A DNA stretch of 64,000 nucleotides, from contig NZ_JBBKTU010000002.1 in the NCBI RefSeq assembly GCF_037892605.1, positions 202,384-266,383 on the forward strand. The letters are read 5' to 3'. Below are positions 32,322-41,554 of the stretch, one piece after another. The DNA comes from Lacibacter sp. H407 (GTDB lineage: Bacteria; Bacteroidota; Bacteroidia; Chitinophagales; Chitinophagaceae). The position numbers and the translations under genes are program-made. The notes beneath the pieces are model-generated. The model was given only the letters and a program-made list of their open reading frames with translations. It was not told where the DNA came from and did no database searches. How positions within the stretch are numbered: the first letter of the stretch is position 1; every line of letters begins with the position of its first letter.

Positions 32322-33107
32322 ATGAAGTTCAATTTCAAATCAGCAACACTGCTGCTCGGGCTTATTGTAAGCACCACATTTATTTTCAGCTCATGTAAAA
32401 AAACGAACGATGAGCCGGAACAAAGTACACGGATCAAAACGGTTGTGTCGCCCGACAACGAGGTAACGTTTACGTACAATCCAAACGGCACCATTAAAAC
32501 AGCGGCGGTAAAAAACAGTTTTTCTACATCGGGTGATCTGATCACTTATCAGTTATCGTATAATGCGGCGGGTAAGATCAGTGAGATTACATCCGATGAA
32601 GATGTGCGGATAGTACCCATCTACACAAACGGTGTTTTGGCCGAAGCTTCCTTTGAAACGATCAATGGTATTGAGTTGTTTGTTACAACATACGAATACC
32701 AGAACGGAAATCTTGTAACAGCTGAAATTGAAACAGCATCAGGCCAGGCATGGACAAAATTTATGTTCCAGTACAATGCTGCCGGAAATGTTACAAAAAC
32801 AGAAACCTTCCTTGCAAACCCGTTGCAGGGCAATCAACTTGAATTTGCAGGTTCTATCGCATACACCTATGATGCGAAGATCAATCCTCTCCATCCTGCA
32901 AAAGAGCTGATGCATTTATTGTGGATACCATCGTCTCCCAATAATGCACTTAATGAAATTCACAAAGACAGTAACAACGAACTGGAAGAAACTGTGAATT
33001 ATACCTATCAGTACAATAAGAATAATACGCCGAAGTCGGCGGTAATGCAATCCACTGTTGTGGGTGAACAACCGGTGAATACAAATTTGACATTTACCTA
33101 TTTCTAA
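32322..33107 (+). CDS. Lipoprotein with YD-type strand repeats (DUF4595-like)
   Basis: A 261-residue lipoprotein (FIFSSCKKTND) built of repeated strand-turn units: EVTFTYNPNGTIKTAAV, ITYQLSYNAAGKISEIT, FVTTYEYQNGNLVTAEIE, FMFQYNAAGNVTKTET and NYTYQYNKNNTPKSAV. This is the DUF4595/RHS-like repeat pattern, and the protein is a distant relative of the two lipoproteins at 26387 and 27242. Function unknown. It is the last gene of the regulon region and has its own operator. Confidence 0.72.
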   Translation: MKFNFKSATLLLGLIVSTTFIFSSCKKTNDEPEQSTRIKTVVSPDNEVTFTYNPNGTIKTAAVKNSFSTSGDLITYQLSYNAAGKISEITSDEDVRIVPIYTNGVLAEASFETINGIELFVTTYEYQNGNLVTAEIETASGQAWTKFMFQYNAAGNVTKTETFLANPLQGNQLEFAGSIAYTYDAKINPLHPAKELMHLLWIPSSPNNALNEIHKDSNNELEETVNYTYQYNKNNTPKSAVMQSTVVGEQPVNTNLTFTYF

Positions 33108-33124
33108 ACTGAATGATGAACACA

Positions 33125-33149
33125 ACCAACATGTGAATATAATGTTGGT
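33125..33149 (+). terminator. Possible terminator after the DUF4595-like gene
   Basis: ACCAACAT (33125-33132) pairs with ATGTTGGT (33142-33149). The T tail is weak. A second hairpin, CCCGGG (33203-33208) with CCCGGG (33217-33222), follows. Confidence 0.4.
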
Positions 33150-33226
33150 GTAAAGTTTTCGAAAGTAATATCGATTTCAAGCATACATGCAGTTGGTTTC
33201 CGCCCGGGTATTCTTGCCCGGGTTAT

Positions 33227-36200
33227 TTATTTACTGAACTCAACAGAAACAACTGATGCATTCTTTAACACATACCTTGCGGATTGCGACGCAAACGAAC
33301 TGCCGTAATAAAACTCAGCTTTTCGTTTCTTCCCGTTTTGCAATGTAAGCGTAGCGGTATATGTATTTGCAGGAATGATTTCAGCAGCCGAAGTTTGTTT
33401 TAACTGAAAGAATTGCATAGCAGCACCGTTCTGTGATGCAAGTATACCAACTGATCCAGCAAATGGAAACTGCAGCAAAGCTTTTGTGTTCCCCGGCAAG
33501 TAAATACCACTTTGTAAAATCGATCGAGGAGTAAAGTTGCCGGTACCATCGCCGTGCAATAACAAACTGTTAGATGCATCCATGCGGCCCATGTAAGGAT
33601 GCATATTATATTCATTTCCGCTGAGTAAAATATCAGGATTGCCATCTGCGTTGTAATCGTCCACAACAATTCCATACACAGGGCTCCATTGTGCTGCTGC
33701 AGGAAGTGCATGTAAAACAAATTCAAAGTTTCCTTTGTTCTCGATCCATACCGAATGAAACTCCGATGCAGCTAAATTTATTTCTCCTTCACGATTGAAT
33801 GGTTGCAACAGTTGGTCGATATCGGTTTTTGCATATGCAGCAAACTGTGGGAATTGTTTTTTGATAGATGGGATTTCTTCTGCCAGTTGATCACGGTATG
33901 CAACAGGAAATGCTTTCATGGTTGATTGCATGGTTGAAGGTTTCCATGTGCTGAGAATAAGATCCCAGCGTTGATTGCCATCATAATCATTGGCAAATAC
34001 CTGTACAGGTTGTTCCTTCGTTCCGTTGTAATAACCGTTGGTTCCAAAATTGCCAACAACGTAATCCATATCACCATCGTTGTCAAGATCGGCAGAAGTA
34101 ATACTGTTCCACCAACCGGTTGCTGCATCTGTTGCAGTTGGCTGTTGTACAAATTTCCCCTTTTCATTTTTGAAAACATGAATACCCATCCATTTGCCGG
34201 TTACAAGAATATCGGCATCGCCATCATTGTCAACATCACTGAAAATTGCATCGCTGATGAGGCCAATGCTTGCAAATCCGGGGATCACTTCGTTTGTAAC
34301 AACAGTAAATTTGATCTGTCCATCTTTTGTATCATTACGTAACAGCGTACTAACTTCTGCTTTTGGATATTCACCTGGAACAGTTGAGCCGCAAATCAAC
34401 AGATCAATATCTCCATCCTTATCATAATCGGCTGCTTTTACAGTAGCCTTGTTATTATACAGTGCAGGAATTGCAGTACTGTCGAAACTGAAATTTCCCA
34501 TTCCATCATTCCGGTAAAAACGATCAGCATACCCTTTATCTCCTTTCGGTAGCTGAGCGCCGCCGGTTGCAATGTAGAGGTCAACATCGCCATCATTATC
34601 TGCATCAAACAAACAAAGGGCTGCATCGTCAGTAAGTTGCGTATGATTCGAAAGAAAATTCTTTGAAGTAAATGTTTGATTGCTTTGTTGGAAATAAAGC
34701 ATGGCCGGTTGCGGAGCAGTGCCTCCTGTTATAATATCGATCAACCCATCACCATTTACATCGGCGCTGGCAAGCGCAGGACCGTATTGCGAAAATTTAT
34801 GTGGCAGTTGACGTTGTTTGTTGAAATCAACAAAGTCATCTTCTTTGTGTTGGATATTTAAACCAACAGCACTGCTGCGATTGGTAAATAAATTAGCTGT
34901 GGCAGTTTTTGCCTGTTGCTCTGTATTTACAGTTGCTGCAATTGACTGACTGATGAGTATTGTTTGGTTGGCGACAACATCGTTCAACACTTCTTTTTTG
35001 CCATCGGGCCAATACACAACAATTGAATCTACTTTATCAACACTATCCAAACCAAAGTGCATGATATTTTCAACACTACTCATATAACCGTGATAAGGTG
35101 TGTGTTCACCCATTTGCTGTCCGCCTTTGTAATAAAGATGAGCAATTGTTCCGATGCCATTGATATTGGAGGTGTCGCCACGAAAGCGAATGCGGAGATA
35201 ATTATTTTTTTGTTTGGATTCGTTTAATGTGTTTTCCAGCAAAGTAGCTTCCATATTGCTGTTGTTGATCACTACATCCAGATCACCATCTGTATCAAAG
35301 TCCGCATAGGCAATACCGGCAGAAAACGTTGGAATGTTCCAGCCCCAATCAGTTGTTTTATTCGTGAACGTAAGGTTGCGGTTATTCTGAAAAATGTAAT
35401 TGCTGATTTGAACGGGTGGTAATTTTTGCAACAGCTCATTCAAACCTGTTTGTTGATTTTGTTCACGGTAGGCAATAAAGTCGAGATCGGTAATATCTTT
35501 CGGCAATCCGTTCGTGGTCATCAGATCTTTATAGCCATCATTGTCTGCGTCGATCAACAAAGCAGCCCAGCTCCAATCCGTAAACGGAATGCCGCTGAAA
35601 TAAGCCAGCTCACTGAATACGGGTGCGCCGATCGAATCGTTTTCTAATATTCTTTGTCCTTGGTTTACCTGTAATGTATTGCGTACGGTTTGATAAGGAA
35701 AATTGAATTGCGCCGAATACAGATACCAGTTATAATCAACAGGACTCATCATCATTTTTTGCCTGTAATTGTCTTCAGGCATCATATCCATTTCAACCAA
35801 ATCAACAAGTCCATCGTTATTAATATCACCTGCATCATTTCCCATCGCATTTAAACTGCCGTGTTTAAAATATTCACTGTTTCGGTTGCTGAATGTGCCG
35901 TTTTTATTGTTGATGTATAAAATGTTTCCACTCAAATAATCATTGCTGATGTAAATATCTTTCCAGCCATCACGGTTAATATCGAGGATGTTGATACCGA
36001 GTCCGTTTCCTTCCCAGGTAATGCCTGCTGCTTTTGTTACCTCGGTAAATACTGGATGTTGCAGACTGTCGCTCCAGTCATTACGGTATAATTTGTCGTT
36101 GGTAAAACCGGTGCCGTCATTTTTTATTTTTCGGAACGTGCTTGGATACTCATTGGTTAAATCATTTACAACAAGATATGCATCCAGATCACCATCGTTA

Positions 36201-36748
36201 TCATAATCAAAAAATGTAGCCATATGTGTGCTTACTGTATCAATCAATCCATACGAAGCAGCACTTTCCCGAAAGCGTGGTGTGTTGATGGCCTGATCGA
36301 CACCTGTATTGATATAGAGCAGATCTTTTTTCAGTTCAGCATTTTGCCATGCAGCGGCACACACATAAATATCCAACAGCCCATCGTTGTTAATATCAAC
36401 TATGGTAGCGCCACGGCTCCATTTCCCGGCACCGTTTACTCCCGCATGTTCTGTTACATCTTCAAACTTCATATTGCCCCGGTTCATATATAAACGGTTG
36501 GTTGTAAGCGAAGCAGTAAAATAAATATCCGGCAGCCCATCGTTATTAAAATCGCCAATACCAACACCACCACCGTTGTAGAGGTATTGATAGTTGATCA
36601 TATTCAATTGCTCATTTTCTTTGATCTCGTTGTTGAACGTGAGCCCGCTGGCAGCACTTTTTATTTCACGAAAAAGAGGGGCTTCTTTTTTTTTATTGCA
36701 AGAGGATAAGAGCAGCAGTACCGCAAGCAGGGAAAGCAGTTGTTTCAT
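33227..36748 (-). CDS. CRTAC1/FG-GAP repeat lipoprotein with ASPIC/UnbV domain
   Basis: A 1173-residue lipoprotein (LLLSSCNKKK). It carries at least eight calcium-binding FG-GAP/VCBS-type loops of the D-x-N-x-D-G form (DFNNDGLPDIYF, DINNDGLLDIYV, DYDNDGDLDAYL, DADNDGYKDLMT, DFDTDGDLDVVI and more) in two blocks, which form beta-propellers, and between them an ASPIC/UnbV segment at about residues 530-600 (HTPYHGYMSSVENIMHFGLDSVDKVDSIVVYWPDGK). Such proteins are exported by Bacteroidota, often near SusCD-type systems, but none is present here. Role unknown, probably surface binding. The ATG at 36748 gives a proper lipoprotein signal; the frame extends to 36829. Confidence 0.88.
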   Translation of the reverse strand: MKQLLSLLAVLLLLSSCNKKKEAPLFREIKSAASGLTFNNEIKENEQLNMINYQYLYNGGGVGIGDFNNDGLPDIYFTASLTTNRLYMNRGNMKFEDVTEHAGVNGAGKWSRGATIVDINNDGLLDIYVCAAAWQNAELKKDLLYINTGVDQAINTPRFRESAASYGLIDTVSTHMATFFDYDNDGDLDAYLVVNDLTNEYPSTFRKIKNDGTGFTNDKLYRNDWSDSLQHPVFTEVTKAAGITWEGNGLGINILDINRDGWKDIYISNDYLSGNILYINNKNGTFSNRNSEYFKHGSLNAMGNDAGDINNDGLVDLVEMDMMPEDNYRQKMMMSPVDYNWYLYSAQFNFPYQTVRNTLQVNQGQRILENDSIGAPVFSELAYFSGIPFTDWSWAALLIDADNDGYKDLMTTNGLPKDITDLDFIAYREQNQQTGLNELLQKLPPVQISNYIFQNNRNLTFTNKTTDWGWNIPTFSAGIAYADFDTDGDLDVVINNSNMEATLLENTLNESKQKNNYLRIRFRGDTSNINGIGTIAHLYYKGGQQMGEHTPYHGYMSSVENIMHFGLDSVDKVDSIVVYWPDGKKEVLNDVVANQTILISQSIAATVNTEQQAKTATANLFTNRSSAVGLNIQHKEDDFVDFNKQRQLPHKFSQYGPALASADVNGDGLIDIITGGTAPQPAMLYFQQSNQTFTSKNFLSNHTQLTDDAALCLFDADNDGDVDLYIATGGAQLPKGDKGYADRFYRNDGMGNFSFDSTAIPALYNNKATVKAADYDKDGDIDLLICGSTVPGEYPKAEVSTLLRNDTKDGQIKFTVVTNEVIPGFASIGLISDAIFSDVDNDGDADILVTGKWMGIHVFKNEKGKFVQQPTATDAATGWWNSITSADLDNDGDMDYVVGNFGTNGYYNGTKEQPVQVFANDYDGNQRWDLILSTWKPSTMQSTMKAFPVAYRDQLAEEIPSIKKQFPQFAAYAKTDIDQLLQPFNREGEINLAASEFHSVWIENKGNFEFVLHALPAAAQWSPVYGIVVDDYNADGNPDILLSGNEYNMHPYMGRMDASNSLLLHGDGTGNFTPRSILQSGIYLPGNTKALLQFPFAGSVGILASQNGAAMQFFQLKQTSAAEIIPANTYTATLTLQNGKKRKAEFYYGSSFASQSARYVLKNASVVSVEFSK

Positions 36749-36825
36749 CTCATTTGTTTGGTTCCCGAAAATAAGATAAAATAACAGCTTCTGACATTCC
36801 TGTTGAGAAGCGACGTTTGTGTAAA

Positions 36826-38058
36826 TCAACGTCGGGCTACCTGTGGTTTGTTTGCTTTTTGCGTATTGTAAAACAGGAGCAACCCCGAAAACATTATAAC
36901 GGCCGCTCCTAACAGTAATTCATTTCCGTAAGGGAAATGGCTGTAAGAGATCGCAGTAATGCCTTGGCCCATGAGCAGCACTTCGTTCAGAATCATAGCG
37001 CTGATAAATAACCATAGCCCGATCGCTGCTGTTTTATTTTGCAGTACTAATAATTTATGCTGAATGAGATAGCCAAGAATAAACAGGCTTACAAAGCCGA
37101 GTAGCACTAAGTGGAGAAAACCAATAATGATCGGCCGGATGCCAAATGCAAATTTGTTTAATTCAGGAATGGCCGAAAATGCCTGTAAAATAATTTTTAA
37201 AGTAAAGGCGGATGCTGAAAACAACCAGATCCAATTTACAAAGCGGTGCAGGTGTTGGCTGAGTTGGTTTTTGAGTTGGAGAAACAAACGAATGAATATG
37301 ACCAATCCAATGAGTTGTACAAACGCTGCTGCCGTGCCAGCTGTAAACATCCATTGCGGCAACCGCATCCACATCATCGATAGAAACCAGGCAGGAATGA
37401 GCGACACAACCAATGCTATAAAGAAATAATGACTGCTGCGTATGAGTGATGCGTTCATCCACTGTTTTACCTGGTTAAAGAAAAGCGCAAAAATGGTAAA
37501 CAGAAACCATCCATTGTATTGAAAGTGCAGATAGAAATACACCGATCCGAAATACCAGTTTTGCTGTACCGTTTTTGTTGCCATTAAATAAGCAAGTGTA
37601 AATGTGCCGGCAGCAGATACCACATTGCAAAGTAATGCTGCATAGATCCATTTTTTCTCAATGCTCAAGTGTGTACTTGTACGGATGATCTTCCAGGCAA
37701 CAATAACAAACCAAAATGAAACAAGAATCGATAAAGTTGAAAAGGCAATGGAAATGGGAGCGTAGCCCATAAACGGGAAGCTCAGTAACATTCCGTAGCT
37801 GCTCACTTGTTGCGATTGCAGGATCGGATTGAACTGATGTTGCTGCTGAATTGTTGGCTTTAGTACAGAAATAATACAAACAAATAATGCCAGCGTAACC
37901 CATCCTGCAAATGCAAAATGAGAATGGGCATGCAGCAGATGCTTATGATCTACCAGTGGTAGTGGATAAAGAATTTTATAACGAAGCAATACACCTACCA
38001 GTGCAAGGACTACAAAATTAAATAAAGCCCATCTCGACCATTTTTGCGTGAAACTCAT
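36826..38058 (-). CDS. Polytopic membrane protein with His cluster, heme-copper-oxidase-like layout
   Basis: A 410-residue protein with about 12 membrane helices. Its second segment contains five His within ten residues (DHKHLLHAHSHFAFAGW, His38-His47), and a further His is in YFYLHFQYNGWFLF. This recalls heme-binding helices of the cytochrome oxidase/NO reductase subunit I or NnrS type, but the full set of six conserved His is not clear, so I do not assign it. The gene lies next to the Crp/Fnr regulator and nos genes, and a TATGA-N6-TCACA site stands 46 bp upstream, so a role in nitrogen-oxide respiration is likely. Confidence 0.6.
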   Translation of the reverse strand: MSFTQKWSRWALFNFVVLALVGVLLRYKILYPLPLVDHKHLLHAHSHFAFAGWVTLALFVCIISVLKPTIQQQHQFNPILQSQQVSSYGMLLSFPFMGYAPISIAFSTLSILVSFWFVIVAWKIIRTSTHLSIEKKWIYAALLCNVVSAAGTFTLAYLMATKTVQQNWYFGSVYFYLHFQYNGWFLFTIFALFFNQVKQWMNASLIRSSHYFFIALVVSLIPAWFLSMMWMRLPQWMFTAGTAAAFVQLIGLVIFIRLFLQLKNQLSQHLHRFVNWIWLFSASAFTLKIILQAFSAIPELNKFAFGIRPIIIGFLHLVLLGFVSLFILGYLIQHKLLVLQNKTAAIGLWLFISAMILNEVLLMGQGITAISYSHFPYGNELLLGAAVIMFSGLLLFYNTQKANKPQVARR

Positions 38059-38103
38059 GCGGAAAGAAGTTTGTTAAAGGAATTAAGAATAGGTAAAAGG
38101 TTT

Positions 38104-38119
38104 TATGATTTCAATCACA
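38104..38119 (-). promoter_or_regulatory. Crp/Fnr-type operator, variant
   Basis: TATGA-TTTCAA-TCACA, one base off the symmetric form. It keeps the FNR-like core TGAT-N4-ATCA. Target: the membrane protein gene. The -7 region at the expected distance is poor (TTCCTTTA). Confidence 0.5.
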
Positions 38120-38734
38120 TCAGCAAAACACTTTACCTCTTTCAATTTTCAGCTCCCCTTTTTTCTGCAGTTCACGAATGGAACGGATCACTGTTTCTAC
38201 CCGCAGCCCGGTCATATCTGCGATCTGTTGTCGGGTAAGGTCAACTTTCAGCAAGCCATCTTCAAGCAACATTCTGTTTTTCTTATACTCCTGCAGCAAT
38301 GTGCTTACACGATGCAGTGGTCCGTACGATGAAATTTCTTTGGATATAAGCGATTTAAAACGAAGCCGTTTTGCCAGCAGTTTGGTAAAGCAATAATGTA
38401 CTTCAAAATTTTCTTTCAATAGCTGAAGAAAATTCTCTTTACGTAAACGTATTACAACCGATGCTTCATCCGCTTCTGCACTGGCCGGGTAAGTTCCTTC
38501 ATCAAACAAAGGAGGTTCGCCAAAGCTTTCACCTGCTTCAAAAAAACCTTGTATGAACTCTTTCCCATCTTCATTACAATTACACATTTTAATTTTTCCT
38601 TTCACCACCTGGTAATAAAAATGTGCCCGGTCATCTTCACAAAAAAGTACCTGACCTTTCTCTAATTCATGAAAAGTAGCTCCCCAGGCAAGGAGAAGAT
38701 CCACATCAATAATACAGGTATCCAATGTTTGCAT
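38120..38734 (-). CDS. Crp/Fnr-family regulator, probable nitrogen-oxide regulator
   Basis: A protein of 204 residues from the ATG at 38734 (the frame is open to 38896, giving 258). It has a cyclic-nucleotide-binding-like roll (KGQVLFCEDDRAHFYYQVVKGKIKMCN, GEPPLFDEGTYPASAEA) and a full winged helix-turn-helix (LTRQQIADMTGLRVETVIRSIRELQKKGELKIERGKVFC) with an E-x-x-x-R recognition helix of the FNR/DNR type. No N-terminal cysteine set for an iron-sulphur cluster is seen, so it is more like DNR/NnrR, which sense NO through heme. It lies between the His-rich membrane gene and the cytochrome c-nos operon and is the obvious candidate for the TATGA-N6-TCATA sites. Confidence 0.85.
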   Translation of the reverse strand: MQTLDTCIIDVDLLLAWGATFHELEKGQVLFCEDDRAHFYYQVVKGKIKMCNCNEDGKEFIQGFFEAGESFGEPPLFDEGTYPASAEADEASVVIRLRKENFLQLLKENFEVHYCFTKLLAKRLRFKSLISKEISSYGPLHRVSTLLQEYKKNRMLLEDGLLKVDLTRQQIADMTGLRVETVIRSIRELQKKGELKIERGKVFC

Positions 38735-38881
38735 GATGCTGCAAGTTAAACTGTCTGTATGGTCGTGTTCTTGATCAGGAACAAGAAATAAGCTGACCAT
38801 GGTCAGTTTAATTCGCTCAACTATTTGCCTTTTTTGCAGCTCCTTATGCGAGCCGGAAAACTTAGTAACAGAAAATCCTTT

Positions 38882-38897
38882 TATGACTTGAATCATA
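38882..38897 (+). promoter_or_regulatory. Crp/Fnr-type operator of the cytochrome c-nos operon
   Basis: TATGA-CTTGAA-TCATA with arms that extend to TTTATGA and TCATAAA. It begins 37 bp before TAATCTTG (38919-38926), a -7 box with one mismatch, and 76 bp before the cytochrome c start. It could also serve the divergent regulator gene. Confidence 0.75.
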
Positions 38898-38957
38898 AAG
38901 TGCTCTTTATTCTCATAGTAATCTTGTGTTGTCTATTAAAAAAATAAATTATTCTGT

Positions 38958-39431
38958 ATGAAAAAAGTTCTTATTCTGCTAAGTTTCATTGGTTTCGTCT
39001 ACGCATGTGGCAACCAATCATCAACCGAAAGTACCGGTAGTGATGCAACTACCACAACAAAAACTGATAACGGCAATCCTTCCTACGATCCTGATCGTGG
39101 TGCCGGTAAATTCACTAATGTAGATGTAAAGCCTGAACTGGATAAAGTGATGGCGGAAGCCGGTTTGAAAGTGTATGATGTGAAATGCGGCAGTTGCCAT
39201 AAACTCACCGATGAGAAATTGGTTGGTCCGGGTTGGAAAGGAGTAACTACACGTCACAAGCCTGAGTGGATCATGAACTTTGTAACCAATGTAGATGAGA
39301 TGCTGGATAAAGATCCAAAGGCTATGGCGCAGTTAGAGCTTTGTCTTGTACGTATGCCCAATCAAAATTTGAGTGATGATGAAGCACGCCATGTATATGA
39401 ATTTATGCGCAAGAATGATGGCGTAAAATAA
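38958..39431 (+). CDS. Monoheme cytochrome c lipoprotein
   Basis: A 157-residue lipoprotein (FVYACGNQS, Cys17) with a Thr/Ser-rich linker and a single class I cytochrome c domain: heme motif C77-G-S-C80-H81 and a likely axial Met in CLVRMPNQNLSDDE. Its position 56 bp before nosZ, and in the same transcription unit, makes it a good candidate electron donor to nitrous oxide reductase; similar small cytochromes are found in clade II nos clusters. Export is by Sec, and it would be anchored in the membrane facing the periplasm. Confidence 0.9.
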   Translation: MKKVLILLSFIGFVYACGNQSSTESTGSDATTTTKTDNGNPSYDPDRGAGKFTNVDVKPELDKVMAEAGLKVYDVKCGSCHKLTDEKLVGPGWKGVTTRHKPEWIMNFVTNVDEMLDKDPKAMAQLELCLVRMPNQNLSDDEARHVYEFMRKNDGVK

Positions 39432-39487
39432 GTTAGCAATTCCTGCGAAAAGCTAAGAGAAAAAATTTAACCCTTAATACAACATAT

Positions 39488-41479
39488 ATGAACAAGGCAA
39501 AATTGATGATTGCATTGCTGGTAACGATTGCCGCTTTGCAATTCACATCCTGTAAACCAAAAGGCGCTAAAGGCGCAGTTGCTACCGGCAATGCAGAAAA
39601 AGCATACGTAGCACCTGGCAAATACGATGAATTTTACAATTTCGTTTCCGGTGGTTTCAGCGGGCAAATGAGCGTGTACGGTTTACCCAGCGGACGTTTG
39701 TTCCGTGTAATTCCTGTATTCTCTGTAGATCCTGAAAAAGGATACGGTTATAGTGAAGAATCAAAACCAATGCTGATGACATCAAATGGTTTTGTACCAT
39801 GGGATGATCTGCATCATATTTCTTTCTCCCAAACAAATGGTGAAATAGATGGACGTTGGACATTTGGTAATGGCAACAACACACCACGTGTTGCAAGGAT
39901 CGATAACAAAACTTTCCGTACTGCGGAGATCATTGAAATTCCAAACAGCGCAGGCAATCACTCATCACCTTTCATCACTGAAAATTCAGAGTATCTCGTA
40001 GCAGGTACACGTTTCAGTGTTCCGATCGGTGATAATACCGATGTTCCTATTTCATCTTACAAACAAAATTTCAAAGGTGTGATCAGTTTCATCAGTATAG
40101 GGAAGGAACATGGTGAAATGGATATCGCTTTCCAATTATTATTACCCGGTGTAAACTTTGATTTGAGTCGTGCAGGTAAAGGACCCAGCCATGGTTGGTT
40201 CTTCTTTAGTTGTTACAACAGTGAGCAGGCAAACACCTTGTTAGAAGTAAATGCATCACAACGTGATAAAGATTTTATTCTGGCAGTGAACTGGAAAAAA
40301 GCAGAAGAATATCTGAAAGCAGGTAAAGGTGTAAAAAAGCAAGTGCGTTATGCACACAATGTGTGGGATGAAAAAACGCATTCAGCAAAGCATGAGATCA
40401 GAACTGAAGTAACTGTACTTGATCCTGCCATTCTAAAAGATATCTGCTATTTCATTCCTTGTCCCAAATCACCACATGGTTGCGATACTGATCCAACAGG
40501 TGAATACATTGTAGGCAGTGGTAAGCTGGCGGCTATCATTCCGGTGTTCTCGTTCACAAAAATTCAAAAAGCAATTGCTGATAAAACGTATGATGGTGAA
40601 TATGGTGGCATTCCTGTAATTAAATATGAAGCTGCTTTACATGGTGAAGTTAAAAAACCAGGTCTTGGTCCATTGCATACAGAGTTTGATGATAAGGGGA
40701 ATGCTTACACTTCATTCTTTGTAAGTAGTGAAATTGTAAAGTGGAATGTAAAAAGTCTGGAAGTGCTTGATCGTGTACCTACTTATTATTCGATCGGTCA
40801 CCTTTCAATTCCCGGTGGCGATACAAGAAAGCCTTGGGGTAAATATGTTGTTGCATATAACAAGATCACAAAAGATCGTTATCTGCCAACAGGACCTGAG
40901 TTAACACAAAGTGCGCAGATATTCGACATCAGTGGCGATAAAATGCAATTGATCCTCGATTTTCCAACCATTGGTGAACCACACTATGCAGGTTCAATGC
41001 CTGCCTCATTGATCAAAGACAAGAGTGTAAAAATTTATAAGATCGATGAGAACCAGCATCCATACGTTGCGAAAGGTGAAAAGGAATCGAAAGTAGTACG
41101 TGAAGGAAATAAAATTCATGTGTACATGACATCGATCCGCTCACATTTTGCACCGGATAATATTGAAGGTGTTAAGTTAGGCGATGAGGTTTATTTCCAT
41201 GTTACAAATCTTGAGCAGGATTGGGATGTGCCACACGGTTTTGCTATCAAAGGTGCACTCAATGCAGAATTGCTGATCATGCCGGGCGAAACACAAACAT
41301 TAAAATGGGTTCCTGAAAAAACAGGTGTTTATCCATTCTACTGTACCGATTTCTGTAGTGCATTGCACCAGGAGATGCAAGGTTACCTGCGTGTATCACC
41401 CGCAGGAAGTAATGTGCCGCTTACATTCAGTTTAGGTAAGCAAGGAACAGAGGCAGCAGAAACGCCTCCGGCTAAATAA
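39488..41479 (+). CDS. nosZ: Nitrous oxide reductase, clade II (Sec-dependent)
   Basis: A 663-residue enzyme that reduces N2O to N2 in the periplasm. The N-terminus is a lipoprotein-like Sec signal (LQFTSCKPKG) with no twin-arginine motif, which marks the clade II form. Copper ligands can be recognised: for the CuZ cluster DDLHHISFSQ, GPSHGWFFFS, SPHGCD, GPLHTEFD, GHLSIPGGD and GEPHYAGS; for CuA, His583 (DVPHGFAI), Cys619 and Cys623 (FYCTDFC), His627 and Met630 (ALHQEM). All expected residues are present, so the enzyme should be active. A terminator-like hairpin follows. Confidence 0.97.
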   Translation: MNKAKLMIALLVTIAALQFTSCKPKGAKGAVATGNAEKAYVAPGKYDEFYNFVSGGFSGQMSVYGLPSGRLFRVIPVFSVDPEKGYGYSEESKPMLMTSNGFVPWDDLHHISFSQTNGEIDGRWTFGNGNNTPRVARIDNKTFRTAEIIEIPNSAGNHSSPFITENSEYLVAGTRFSVPIGDNTDVPISSYKQNFKGVISFISIGKEHGEMDIAFQLLLPGVNFDLSRAGKGPSHGWFFFSCYNSEQANTLLEVNASQRDKDFILAVNWKKAEEYLKAGKGVKKQVRYAHNVWDEKTHSAKHEIRTEVTVLDPAILKDICYFIPCPKSPHGCDTDPTGEYIVGSGKLAAIIPVFSFTKIQKAIADKTYDGEYGGIPVIKYEAALHGEVKKPGLGPLHTEFDDKGNAYTSFFVSSEIVKWNVKSLEVLDRVPTYYSIGHLSIPGGDTRKPWGKYVVAYNKITKDRYLPTGPELTQSAQIFDISGDKMQLILDFPTIGEPHYAGSMPASLIKDKSVKIYKIDENQHPYVAKGEKESKVVREGNKIHVYMTSIRSHFAPDNIEGVKLGDEVYFHVTNLEQDWDVPHGFAIKGALNAELLIMPGETQTLKWVPEKTGVYPFYCTDFCSALHQEMQGYLRVSPAGSNVPLTFSLGKQGTEAAETPPAK

Positions 41480-41499
41480 AGTTGAGGATAATTATCATG

Positions 41500-41544
41500 T
41501 ACAGGCCTGTGATCCACAACAGGAAATCAGGCCTGTATTTTTTT
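41500..41544 (+). terminator. Terminator or attenuator between nosZ and the NosL fusion
   Basis: TACAGGCCTG (41500-41509) pairs with CAGGCCTGTA (41528-41537) over an 18-base loop and is followed by seven T. Partial read-through would give more nosZ than accessory mRNA. Confidence 0.75.
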
Positions 41545-41554
41545 AGATCAAAAG

